Shown: positions 1 to 6,667, counted from the first letter of the stretch. The stretch: DNA of 64,000 nucleotides from [Clostridium] asparagiforme DSM 15981 (GCA_025149125.1 CP102272.1:806001-870000); one strand, 5' to 3'. Notes: generated from the sequence alone by a model not told the origin. Made by a program: numbers and translations.

Positions 1-210
1 CGCGGCACTGTGGTAGCGGTTGTACCGCCGGGAGAAAGTGCCCTGGGATGGGTCCCGGCGGGAACACCGAAGAGCCATATCAAGTTTGAGGTTGATGTCT
101 ACCTGAGAGGAGACCGGGCAGTGGTGGCGGTTCCGGCAGGAGCTTACGGCGGGCTGACGCATTATTATGCACCGCGGTTGTCGGTGCTGGAGGTAAGAGG
201 AAATGAGTAA
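1..210 (+). CDS. Hypothetical protein, 5'-truncated by window edge
   Basis: The reading frame is open from the first base (R-G-T-V-V-A) and ends at 210, so the true start lies outside the window; a GTG at 10 is only an internal candidate. The visible part holds VPAGTPKSHIKFEV and GAYGGLTHYYAPRLSVLEV. I recognise no family. It overlaps the next start by 8 nt, so the two are probably translationally coupled within the late-early accessory operon. Confidence 0.55.
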   Translation, partial: RGTVVAVVPPGESALGWVPAGTPKSHIKFEVDVYLRGDRAVVAVPAGAYGGLTHYYAPRLSVLEVRGNE

Positions 211-394
211 GAAATCCAAGAAATATCTTGCCGTGTACGAAGTGACTATACTAATTACTGCAAGCAGCGAGGACTATGCCAGGGAGTTGGCCGGTCAGGT
301 TCGAATGGGGTATGACGCATGTTCTGCTGGCACCAATGGTTATGGAGATATTGTTTCAAAAGGGACGAAGCTGATTAAATTTGACCAGATCTAA
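203..394 (+). CDS. Small hypothetical protein (63 aa)
   Basis: ATG at 203 follows GTAAGAGGAA and overlaps the previous stop. The protein has a lysine-rich start (MSKKSKKY), a beta-like stretch (AVYEVTILITA) and an alpha stretch (SSEDYARELAGQVRMGY), ending DIVSKGTKLIKFDQI. Such short alpha/beta phage proteins are common in accessory segments. I do not recognise this one and infer no function. Confidence 0.6.
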   Translation: MSKKSKKYLAVYEVTILITASSEDYARELAGQVRMGYDACSAGTNGYGDIVSKGTKLIKFDQI

Positions 395-420
395 TCAACA
401 AAATCGTTAAAGGAGAACAA

Positions 421-687
421 ATGAAACAGAATGCGGAAATAAGGAAGGAAATTACGGAGACCCTGAGAAGAGAGGAGCAGATGAAAAAAACAGACATGAT
501 CGAAAGCGTGTATACCGGGTTGTCTGTAACCGTCAAAGAGATTTGTGCGGAGTGGTCTCAGATGAAACGTGAGGGCCTTGTGTATTGCGTCAATGACATG
601 CCGGGATGGGTAGGGATCTATGACCAGGAGCCAGCCCAGGAGAGTGCAAGGGATCACATCATGCAGCGTTTTACGCGCGTTGATTAA
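421..687 (+). CDS. Small hypothetical protein (88 aa)
   Basis: ATG at 421 lies behind AAAGGAGAACAA, a good ribosome site. The N-terminal half is highly charged and helical (EIRKEITETLRREEQMKK). The C-terminal half, VYCVNDMPGWVGIYDQ, looks like a small beta element. An equally long ORF runs antisense here but has no ribosome site. Function unknown. Confidence 0.6.
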   Translation: MKQNAEIRKEITETLRREEQMKKTDMIESVYTGLSVTVKEICAEWSQMKREGLVYCVNDMPGWVGIYDQEPAQESARDHIMQRFTRVD

Positions 688-720
688 CTATATCGTTATT
701 TTCCGCAGGAGGAAGGAAAT

Positions 721-1233
721 ATGAAAGCAATAACAATTTGGCAGCCATGGGCGTCCCTCATTGCCTGTGGCGTGAAAAAGTATGAGACACGGAGCTGGAA
801 AACGAAGTATAGGGGGCCGATAGCAATACATGCGGCGTTGAAACCTTTCGTGAACTGCTGGTCCTGGTCCACAACTGCAAGAGCCAGAGAAGTAATCTTG
901 CGGAGAATGGGGCTGACAGAAGATTTTGAACCTGAGAAATATTTTCCAGCAGGATGTATTCTTGCCACGGCAGAACTTGTGAATGTCTGGCATATTGTAC
1001 ACCATCCAGGAACTGACATTGATGTGGCGAGAAGTATTCATATTGGAGCCGAGAGTCTGACAGACGATAAACATGCGCCGGATTTTGGAAATTTCATTGT
1101 GCCTACGAATGATGAAATGGCTATTGGAGATTGGACGCCAGGGCGCTATGCGTGGGAACTGGATAATATAGAACTGCTTCCACTGCCAATTCCGGCAAGG
1201 GGGCGGCAGGGACTATGGAATTGGGAAAATTAA
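721..1233 (+). CDS. ASCH-domain protein
   Basis: 170 aa; ATG follows CGCAGGAGGAAGGAAAT. The opening KAITIWQPWASLIACGVKKYE and the following ETRSWKTKYRGPIAIHA match the start of phage ASCH-fold proteins, a PUA-like beta-barrel that binds RNA or modified nucleotides and in some members has amidohydrolase activity. The C-terminus (PGRYAWELDNIELLP...ARGRQGLW) is also typical. The substrate cannot be read from sequence. A second, longer ASCH protein is encoded at 32367-33053. The stop codon lies inside an ATTAACAT motif that recurs at several gene ends. Confidence 0.8.
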   Translation: MKAITIWQPWASLIACGVKKYETRSWKTKYRGPIAIHAALKPFVNCWSWSTTARAREVILRRMGLTEDFEPEKYFPAGCILATAELVNVWHIVHHPGTDIDVARSIHIGAESLTDDKHAPDFGNFIVPTNDEMAIGDWTPGRYAWELDNIELLPLPIPARGRQGLWNWEN

Positions 1234-1374
1234 CATTTGTGGCATTGGCGAACCCAGCGGCGACATAGGCCGCCTGCAAGTAGTCATGTAAGTCCACACT
1301 ATTAACATTTGTGGCATTGGCGAACCCAGCGGCGACATAGGCCGCCTGCAAGTAGTCATGTAAGTCCACACTAT
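1231..1374 (+). repeat. Two perfect 72-bp tandem direct repeats
   Basis: Units 1231-1302 and 1303-1374 are identical, each starting TAACATTTGTGGC and ending CCACACTAT; a partial third start (TAACAT) follows at 1375. Each unit contains a small hairpin, GCGGC-GACATAG-GCCGC. The array fills the gap between the ASCH gene and the zinc-ribbon gene. 72 is a multiple of three, so an antisense ORF stays open through it, but that ORF has no ribosome site. Confidence 0.95.
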
Positions 1375-1394
1375 TAACATATTGCAAAGGAGGC

Positions 1395-1634
1395 ATGGAC
1401 GTGTGTGATTATTGTGAAACTGCCTATTATAAAAATGATAGTGGCAGGGAATTTGGAAAACTTTTTGATAAAACATTAGATTATACTGGAGAAATTCAGC
1501 TTTCATGGATAAAAGAAAGCGGGATGAAAACAGGATATGAGCTGTATATGAACGACAATGATGCCTGCACTGATTTATCAGTGCCAGTTGATTTTTGCCC
1601 AAAGTGCGGACGAAGCCTTAATCCACACAATTAA
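1395..1634 (+). CDS. Small zinc-ribbon-like protein (79 aa)
   Basis: ATG at 1395 follows AAAGGAGGC. Two CxxC knuckles frame the protein: CDYC at residues 4-7 and CPKC near residue 68 (DFCPKCGRSL), the pattern of a small treble-clef or zinc-ribbon protein. The middle (YYKNDSGREFGKLFDKTLD) is hydrophilic. Similar zinc-ribbon proteins are frequent in phage accessory operons; a role in binding DNA, RNA or protein cannot be decided. Its stop codon is embedded in ATTAACAT. Confidence 0.65.
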   Translation: MDVCDYCETAYYKNDSGREFGKLFDKTLDYTGEIQLSWIKESGMKTGYELYMNDNDACTDLSVPVDFCPKCGRSLNPHN

Positions 1635-1638
1635 CATT

Positions 1639-1688
1639 CCCCAGGTCGATCCTGCGGAGAGGTATGGTTTTCGCAGGATTGGCCTGGG
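1639..1688 (+). other. Long intergenic hairpin (17-bp stem)
   Basis: Arms CCCAGGTCGATCCTGCG (about 1640-1656) and CGCAGGATTGGCCTGGG (1672-1688) pair along their full length, with two G-U pairs, around a 15-nt loop. No T-run follows, so it is not an ordinary terminator. It lies between the zinc-ribbon gene and the next start and may be an RNA processing or stability element. Confidence 0.7.
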
Positions 1689-1727
1689 AGATTAGCACTT
1701 TCCAGGAGAATGGAGGGAATTACAGTC

Positions 1728-2045
1728 ATGGCATGGATATGGGTTAGTAGGCTGATACTTTTTATACTTGGGTTTTTCTTAGGGACGCTGGCGGCTATAT
1801 CGTCCTATGATGAGGGCGTAATGAATAAGGAGCCACTTACTCGGCAGGAATTACAAGGGATGGCTGGAAAGCCTGTATACTGTGCCGATATAGAATCCTA
1901 TGGGATCGTAAAATGCGAAACCATAGGGACATGGGCGGGAGTACCGTTTTTAGTTGGAGCGTGGCACCATGATGGCGTTGCCGTAAATTTTGAATACAAC
2001 ATCATGGGGCAAAAATTAAAATGCTACAAAATCAATGATAATTAA
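1728..2045 (+). CDS. Small membrane-anchored hypothetical protein
   Basis: ATG 1728 is preferred over in-frame ATG 1710 because GGAGGG lies 10 nt upstream of it. Residues 2-24 (AWIWVSRLILFILGFFLGTLAA) form one membrane segment or uncleaved signal. The remainder, with MAGKPVYCADIESYG and WAGVPFLVGAWHHDG, would face one side of the membrane. The family is not recognised. Its stop TAA again forms part of ATTAACAT. Confidence 0.6.
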   Translation: MAWIWVSRLILFILGFFLGTLAAISSYDEGVMNKEPLTRQELQGMAGKPVYCADIESYGIVKCETIGTWAGVPFLVGAWHHDGVAVNFEYNIMGQKLKCYKINDN

Positions 2046-2098
2046 CATGCAACCAATGCGGTGAGTCCACCGGGTTGGTAGGAGAAAGAGAGGATAAG

Positions 2099-2209
2099 AT
2101 GAAAGAATTTTTAAAAACTTGTGGAGCGAATTTTGTAACTGCCGTGTTATTAGGTGCAGGTTTTACCATTGGCGTGTATGCGATTTCAAAGTTTATCAGC
2201 TTAGTGTAG
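2099..2209 (+). CDS. Very small single-TM protein (36 aa)
   Basis: ATG at 2099 follows AGGAGAAAGAGAGGATAAG. The peptide begins MKEFLKTCGANFVTA and has one hydrophobic helix, VLLGAGFTIGVYAISKFI. It ends immediately before the ribosome site of the next gene, consistent with an operon. No equivalent is seen in element 2. Function unknown. Confidence 0.55.
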   Translation: MKEFLKTCGANFVTAVLLGAGFTIGVYAISKFISLV

Positions 2210-2220
2210 GAGGCACACAG

Positions 2221-2472
2221 ATGAGGCCAGTATACTACAAGGTGTTTGACCAGGGACGCTATATGGGGACATACACCGCCACAGAGTTACAGACAATGCT
2301 CCATTGCGGCCGGCAGGTGCCACGAGAGTACGCGGCAGACTGCCGGAGATACCGAGGACGCTATACCTTCGTGCTGGTTAACGATTCCGCGGGATTGAGC
2401 CTCCAGGAGTTGGCGGAGGCATGGGACAGTGAACGGCTGCGGATTCTGCGGGCAGCCGGGAGGATTACATAA
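2221..2472 (+). CDS. Conserved small basic protein (83 aa)
   Basis: ATG 2221 follows TAGGAGGCACACAG; an upstream in-frame extension has no ribosome site. The protein (MRPVYYKVFDQGRYMGTYTA, then ELQTMLHCGRQVPREYA) is almost identical to the element 2 copy at 44335-44586. The fold could be a small DNA-binding domain: LSLQELAEAWDSERLRILRAAG resembles a helix-turn-helix-like end. It sits just before the recombinase gene in both elements, so the pair may be functionally linked. Confidence 0.7.
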   Translation: MRPVYYKVFDQGRYMGTYTATELQTMLHCGRQVPREYAADCRRYRGRYTFVLVNDSAGLSLQELAEAWDSERLRILRAAGRIT

Positions 2473-2477
2473 TTTAA

Positions 2478-2496
2478 GCCGGGGGAATACCCCGGC
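2478..2496. other. GC hairpin after the conserved 83-aa gene
   Basis: GCCGGGG-GAATA-CCCCGGC forms a perfect 7-bp stem just past the stop. It is also present at about 44592-44610 in element 2. No T-tract follows, so it may mark processing or weak termination. Confidence 0.55.
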
Positions 2497-2521
2497 AAAT
2501 AAAAACGAAAGCAGAGAACGT

Positions 2522-2578
2522 ATGTACGATTTTAATGGAAAGCGGCGGTCACCCGCCAAGATGATCCCGCCGCTATAA
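2522..2578 (+). CDS. Candidate conserved micro-ORF (18 aa)
   Basis: ATG 2522 to TAA 2578 encodes MYDFNGKRRSPAKMIPPL. The element 2 counterpart (44636-44695) keeps frame and the GKRRSPAKMIPPL core while residues 3-5 and the stop differ, a weak sign of coding constraint. It could equally be an RNA hairpin: the DNA has paired GGCGG and CCGCC stretches. It lies between the 83-aa gene and the recombinase and may act as a leader peptide. Confidence 0.3.
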   Translation: MYDFNGKRRSPAKMIPPL

Positions 2579-2583
2579 TAGTA

Positions 2584-2613
2584 CGTCTGGATATATTATA
2601 GACCATCCAGACG
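2584..2613. repeat. Inverted repeat upstream of the tyrosine recombinase
   Basis: Perfect 9-bp arms CGTCTGGAT and ATCCAGACG flank a 12-nt AT-rich spacer 45 bp before the recombinase start. At the same place in element 2 (44699-44726) the arms are GCCTGGGTT and AACTCAGGC: different sequence, same pairing. The structure is therefore conserved, either as an RNA hairpin or as a recombinase or regulator binding site. Confidence 0.6.
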
Positions 2614-2657
2614 GTGAAATGCAACAGGAAATTACTACCAGAAGGAGGGGCTATAAT

Positions 2658-3704
2658 ATGGCAGAGCAGGTAAGGGTAGACGAGGTTGTAACCAACATTA
2701 TGTATGGACTGGCCCAGGTAATCGCTGAGGAGGCCAAGACCGAGCAGGAGCGCATGAACGAGGCCAAGGCAGTGTTATACATGACCCTGAGCCACATGCA
2801 GATGTATGTAGAGGAGACAGCGCTTTCCACCAACGTGGATTGTAGCGCGGAATGGGTGCGGTTGTATCTGGCAACCATGGTGATCCGTGGGTGTACTGAA
2901 ATGACGGTGGAATCGTACCGCCAGGAGTATACGACGTTTTTCCACACACTCAAAAAGGCGATCCCAGACATTACCACGGGAGACATTCGGGGATATCTGG
3001 CGCATTGTAAGCTGGTCAGACACAACAAGGATGTGACGATCAATAATAAGACTCGTATGCTGCGGGGACTATTTACATGGCTCACAGAGGAGGACTACAT
3101 AGACCGTAACCCCATGTTGCGAATTAAGGACAACAAAGTGGAGCACCGCGTCAAGGAGGTATTTTCCGACGAACACATTACAATCATCAAGGACGCGGCG
3201 GTACGGCATGGACCCCGTAGTATTGCCATCGTGGACTTTCTCCATCGGACGGGCGTCAGGATATCCGAGATGGTGGCGCTGGATCGTTCAGACATTGATT
3301 TCCAGGACAGGCAGTGTATTGTCTATGGCAAGGGACGCAAGGAGCGCCCGGTATACTTTTCAGGTGACGCCGCTGTGCACCTGCGGGATTATCTGGAAAG
3401 CCGTACAGACAACAACCCTGCATTGTTCGTAGGAATCCGAAAGCCGTTCAACCGATTGACGGACGACGCAGTAAGGTTGATTCTGCGGGAGATACGCGAC
3501 ATGGATGATCGTCTGGCCGGAATAGCCATCAACCCGCACAAGTGGCGGCGCCAATTCGTCACGGAGCTATTGGAGAAGGACGTGCCGCTGACCTTGGTAG
3601 CGGATTTGGCGGGTCACAAGAATTTGAATACCACCAAGGATAATTACGGCAACTACAACAGAAACAAGGCGCGGGAAGCGCATCGGAAATTTGTAACAGG
3701 GTAA
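2658..3704 (+). CDS. Tyrosine recombinase/integrase-like protein, late-region type
   Basis: 348 aa; ATG 2658 follows AAGGAGGGG, and an upstream ATG at 2619 has no ribosome site. A SAM-like N-terminal core-binding domain (about 75-170) precedes the catalytic domain. It carries Arg in RTGVRISEM, Lys in GKGRKERP, HKWR, His in LAGHKN and the nucleophile Tyr in DNYGNYN. This is a second recombinase in addition to the integrase at 42225. It lies between accessory genes and the late regulator, away from the integrase. Its counterpart in element 2 is also 348 aa but clearly divergent. Possible roles are tail-fibre cassette inversion, dimer resolution, or accessory-gene exchange; none is shown. Confidence 0.85.
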   Translation: MAEQVRVDEVVTNIMYGLAQVIAEEAKTEQERMNEAKAVLYMTLSHMQMYVEETALSTNVDCSAEWVRLYLATMVIRGCTEMTVESYRQEYTTFFHTLKKAIPDITTGDIRGYLAHCKLVRHNKDVTINNKTRMLRGLFTWLTEEDYIDRNPMLRIKDNKVEHRVKEVFSDEHITIIKDAAVRHGPRSIAIVDFLHRTGVRISEMVALDRSDIDFQDRQCIVYGKGRKERPVYFSGDAAVHLRDYLESRTDNNPALFVGIRKPFNRLTDDAVRLILREIRDMDDRLAGIAINPHKWRRQFVTELLEKDVPLTLVADLAGHKNLNTTKDNYGNYNRNKAREAHRKFVTG

Positions 3705-3716
3705 GGAGGATTTTTG

Positions 3717-4133
3717 ATGAGTGGTATCAAGATGACGAAAAAACTTTTAGATGATTACCGAAAACTGAAACGTGAGATTCCGATATTGGAGCTGGAGTTA
3801 CAGGCAATGCGTGAAGGTGATAATGGTTTGGGAAATAGCACGGTCTTTGATTACAGAACAGGACAAGCACGGCCTCAATCTGTCGTGGGATTTGACTGGC
3901 CGTTATACGAACGTAGAAAAGCAATCATTGACCAGAAGAAAGATAAAACCAAGATGGTAGAAAAGTGGGTACAAAACATTGAGGACGGACAGGCAAGATG
4001 CGTATTCAGAATGTTCTACATAGATGGAGCAAGTTGGGTGAACATAGCGTCCAAAATAGGATATGGTGGGAATGCTGATTACCCGAGGAAGTATATTCGA
4101 GATAAGTATTTGCAGGAACATGGACTGATATAA
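3717..4133 (+). CDS. ArpU/RinA-like late transcription regulator
   Basis: ATG 3717 follows AAGGAGGATTTTTG; 138 aa. Phages of this type carry a small sigma-region-4-like activator just before the terminase genes. The sequence fits: a helical N-terminus (KLLDDYRKLKREIPILELEL), a conserved NSTVFDYRTGQARPQSVVGFD block, and a C-terminal HTH-like part (CVFRMFYIDGASWVNIASKIG). It closely matches the element 2 copy at 45810. The stop lies 4 nt before three 9-bp repeats upstream of a -10 box, the expected target for such an activator. Confidence 0.75.
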   Translation: MSGIKMTKKLLDDYRKLKREIPILELELQAMREGDNGLGNSTVFDYRTGQARPQSVVGFDWPLYERRKAIIDQKKDKTKMVEKWVQNIEDGQARCVFRMFYIDGASWVNIASKIGYGGNADYPRKYIRDKYLQEHGLI

Positions 4134-4137
4134 AAAC

Positions 4138-4173
4138 ACCGTTTATACCGGAAATACCGTTGTAGAATATAAT
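4138..4173 (+). promoter_or_regulatory. Late promoter with three 9-bp activator repeats
   Basis: ACCGTTTAT (4138), ACCGGAAAT (4147) and ACCGTTGTA (4156) are abutting 9-bp direct repeats. The last ends 3 nt before a perfect -10 TATAAT (4168-4173). No good -35 is present, as expected of an activator-dependent promoter. The same architecture with different repeat sequence occurs at 46238-46274. Confidence 0.7.
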
Positions 4174-4260
4174 TAGGCCAAAGGGTTCAGCCCGGAGGCC
4201 GCCCCCAATCCCCCATAAGAAGCGGTTGCCGGGTGTAACAGCCCGGTGACCGATTAGAAG
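4174..4260 (+). other. Conserved structured leader, candidate packaging (cos/pac) region
   Basis: This non-coding stretch is nearly identical to about 46275-46350, although the bases further downstream diverge. It can fold as nested GGCC/GGG...CCC/GGCC followed by a C-rich tract (GCCCCCAATCCCCC) and a CCGGG...CCCGG hairpin. Its position just upstream of terS is where cohesive-end or packaging sites usually lie. That role is inference. From 4261 to about 4400 I see only minor hairpins such as GGATACC...GGTATCC and ATACCGGG-GAGGA-CCCGGTAT (to about 4418). Confidence 0.45.
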
Positions 4261-4420
4261 CTGACGTTCTCCTGCCTCTTCATAGCTTCGCAAATCGGAC
4301 AGAGTGCAGCTCCCGGGGATACCAACCGGTCCAAGGTATCCGGCCAGACGTTTTCCCGAGTTTTAGGGCCCCACGGACGGGGATTAAAACCGGAGCATAC
4401 CGGGGAGGACCCGGTATTGT

Positions 4421-4494
4421 TGCGGGATAGAGCAGTAAGGCAGCTCGTCGGGTTCATTCCCCGAATGTCGGTGGTTCAAATCCACCTCCCGCTA
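4421..4494 (+). tRNA. Initiator-like tRNA-Met (CAT), unusual anticodon loop
   Basis: A complete cloverleaf is visible: acceptor GCGGGA/TCCCGC with a T-T mismatch at 1-72, D-stem GAGC/GCTC, anticodon stem TCGGG/CCCGA, T-arm GGTGG-TTCAAAT-CCACC, discriminator A, no encoded CCA. The 1-72 mismatch, three consecutive G-C pairs below the anticodon and A11-T24 are hallmarks of bacterial initiator tRNA. The anticodon loop is TTCATTC rather than CTCATAA, with T at position 37. It lies in the late leader just before the terminase gene and is conserved at 46442-46515. Confidence 0.75.
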
Positions 4495-4501
4495 CTCGTT
4501 G

Positions 4502-4533
4502 AAAAGGGACTTCCATCACGGAGGTCCTTTTGC
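4502..4533 (+). terminator. Hairpin terminator/attenuator after the tRNA
   Basis: AAAAGGGACTTCC pairs with GGAGGTCCTTTT around ATCAC, with one bulged G, and ends in a T-tract. The same element follows the tRNA of element 2 with compensating changes. Being upstream of terS, it could attenuate late transcription or define the tRNA 3' end. Confidence 0.65.
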
Positions 4534-4606
4534 TTACCCATTTTACGCCGGGTGAAACCAAGACCGGCGGACCTCCTTCTACAATCATGGAAAGGCGGTG
4601 ATCCAT

Positions 4607-6667
4607 ATGGCGAGAGCGCCGGACCACAGAGCAGAGAGAGCACGGGACATGTTTCTGACGGGGAAGAAGCTGGTTGACATTGCCAACGAGCTGGGAGTGC
4701 CAGACAGCACGGTTCGCAGATGGAAACACACTTATAAGTGGGAGGGCGAACGCTCGGAAAAGAAAAGCGAACGTTCGGAACAAAAAGCGAACGCTCGGAA
4801 AGAAGAAAAGAAGGTCGTTGCAGATGAGGTCATACAGGTAGTTGATAATCCTGATCTGACTGACATGCAACGGCTTTTTTGTATTCTGTACGTCAGATGT
4901 TTCAACGCTACCAAGGCGGCGATCAAAGCGGGATACAGCCGGAATAGCGCAATGGAACAAGGATATCAGCTACTACGGAATCCTTCAGTTAGAGACGAGA
5001 TAGCGCGCCTGAAGCAACATAGGCTCAATCAGGCCATGCTTGACGAGGCGGACATATTCCAGAAATACATGGACATTGCGTTCTCAGACATTACCGACTA
5101 TGTGGAGTTCGGCCGGGAGGAAGTTCAGGTAATGGGGGCATTCGGGCCTGTCCAGGTGGACGATCCTGAGACGGGCGGAAAGAAAACGCTCACAAAAGAG
5201 ATTAACAGCGTTCGGTTCCGCGAATCGAACGCTGTGGATGGAACGCTCATCACGGAGGTAAAACAGGGCAAGGATGGCGCAAGCATTAAGCTGGCGGACC
5301 GTATGCGGGCGCTGGACTGGCTGGCGGAGCACATGGACCTTGCAACGGCAGAACAGCGGGCCAAGATAGAGCATTTGAGAGCACAGATAGAATCATTGCA
5401 ACCTGACACAGACAATAACCAGCCGGTCAAATATACAGGCATTCCTTCCACTATGGTTGCCCCAGTATTCGCCCCGGTTGTTTTTGATATTCAAGAACAC
5501 AGGCATACCGAGTATGTATTTCCCGGCGGGCGAGGCTCCACAAAGTCCTCCTTCATTTCAATGGAAGTGATTGACCTCATCATGAGCCATGAGGACATGC
5601 ACGCCGTTGTAATGCGTCAGGTGGCCGATACATTGCGAAGCTCTGTATACCAACAGATTTTATGGGCGATTGAGGCGCTTAATCTGACAGATGAGTTCCG
5701 CGCAACGGTAAGCCCTATGGAGATCACCAGGATTAGCACCGGGCAGAAAATATATTTCCGGGGAGCTGATGATCCTGGGAAAGTCAAGTCCGTAAAAGTG
5801 CCGTTCGGATATATTGGTATCCTGTGGTTGGAGGAGCTGGATCAGTTTGTCGGGCCTGAATCAGTTCGTAAGATCGAACAGTCCGTGATCCGCGGCGGAG
5901 ATGTGGCGTACATATTCAAGTCGTTCAACCCGCCAAAATCTGCAAGCAACTGGGCCAACAAGTACATCAAGATTCCAAAGGACTCCAGGCTGGTAACAGA
6001 GAGTACCTATTTGGACGTGCCGCAAAAATGGTTGGGAAAACCGTTTCTGGATGAGGCGGAATTTTTGAAAGAAACGAACTCGGATGCCTATGAGAATGAA
6101 TATATGGGTGTCGCGAACGGTAGCGGCGGAAGCGTGTTCGATAATGTGAAGATCAGGGAAATTACTGATGATGAGATCGCACAATTTGACCACGTTCTGA
6201 ACGGTGTGGACTGGGGATGGTATCCTGATCCATATGCGTTCACACGTTCGCATTATGACCCTGCACGCCATACGCTCTATATCTGGCAGGAATACACGTG
6301 CAACAAGCAGAGCAACCAGCAGACGGCGGAAAAGCTGATAGAACTCGGAATAAGCGGGAATGACCTGATAACCTGTGACAGCGCGGAAGAAAAGTCTGTG
6401 GGAGATTACCGTGCATATGGGTTACTTGCACGTCCGGCAGAAAAGGGCCCAGGGAGCCGAGAATATTCCTTTAAGTGGCTGCAATCCTTGCGGGAAATTG
6501 TGATCGATAATGTCCGTTGCCCTGTATCAGCTCAGGAATTCATGGATTATGAATACGAGCGGGACAAGGACGGCAACGTGATAAGCGGATACCCGGATGG
6601 AGATGACCATTGTATAGATTCTGTCAGGTACGCCACAAACCGTATCTGGAAGAAAAAGGGCCAATAA
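4607..6667 (+). CDS. Fused terminase small plus large subunit
   Basis: 686 aa; ATG 4607 lies behind AAAGGCGGTGATCCAT (GTG 4598 is within the ribosome site). Residues 1-about 265 are a TerS: HTH (LVDIANELGVPDSTVRRW), charged linker, then a Terminase_2-like body nearly identical to the separate TerS at 46631. From about residue 285 it is a TerL: Walker A-like FPGGRGSTKSS, Walker B ILWLEELDQ, nuclease acidic residues in GVDWGWYPDP, TCDSAEEKS and GDDHCIDSV. It should translocate and cut concatemeric DNA. No stop or frameshift separates the parts. The TerL half is a different lineage from the element 2 TerL, so the fusion probably arose by module replacement. Confidence 0.85.
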   Translation: MARAPDHRAERARDMFLTGKKLVDIANELGVPDSTVRRWKHTYKWEGERSEKKSERSEQKANARKEEKKVVADEVIQVVDNPDLTDMQRLFCILYVRCFNATKAAIKAGYSRNSAMEQGYQLLRNPSVRDEIARLKQHRLNQAMLDEADIFQKYMDIAFSDITDYVEFGREEVQVMGAFGPVQVDDPETGGKKTLTKEINSVRFRESNAVDGTLITEVKQGKDGASIKLADRMRALDWLAEHMDLATAEQRAKIEHLRAQIESLQPDTDNNQPVKYTGIPSTMVAPVFAPVVFDIQEHRHTEYVFPGGRGSTKSSFISMEVIDLIMSHEDMHAVVMRQVADTLRSSVYQQILWAIEALNLTDEFRATVSPMEITRISTGQKIYFRGADDPGKVKSVKVPFGYIGILWLEELDQFVGPESVRKIEQSVIRGGDVAYIFKSFNPPKSASNWANKYIKIPKDSRLVTESTYLDVPQKWLGKPFLDEAEFLKETNSDAYENEYMGVANGSGGSVFDNVKIREITDDEIAQFDHVLNGVDWGWYPDPYAFTRSHYDPARHTLYIWQEYTCNKQSNQQTAEKLIELGISGNDLITCDSAEEKSVGDYRAYGLLARPAEKGPGSREYSFKWLQSLREIVIDNVRCPVSAQEFMDYEYERDKDGNVISGYPDGDDHCIDSVRYATNRIWKKKGQ
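4746..4801 (+). repeat. Iterons inside terS
   Basis: GCGAACGCTCGGAAA-type units start at 4746, 4767 and 4787, that is every 20-21 bp or two helical turns. They encode the charged linker (ERSEKKSERSEQKANARKE). Element 2 has four units with the same spacing. They could be the DNA site bound by TerS. Confidence 0.6.

Noticed and set aside
688..1074. Long antisense ORFs opposite the ASCH gene and opposite other structural genes (for example 33892-34686 and 36816-37634 on +)
   Set aside because: No ribosome sites, poor composition, and they lie opposite genes with clear families; treated as shadows.
1121..1396. Minus-strand ORF with a repeated DYLQAAYVAAGFANATN segment
   Set aside because: It is produced by the 72-bp DNA repeat, lacks a ribosome site and overlaps the ASCH gene.
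2478..2496. Rho-independent terminator before the recombinase
   Set aside because: The GC hairpin has no T-tract; kept only as a hairpin.
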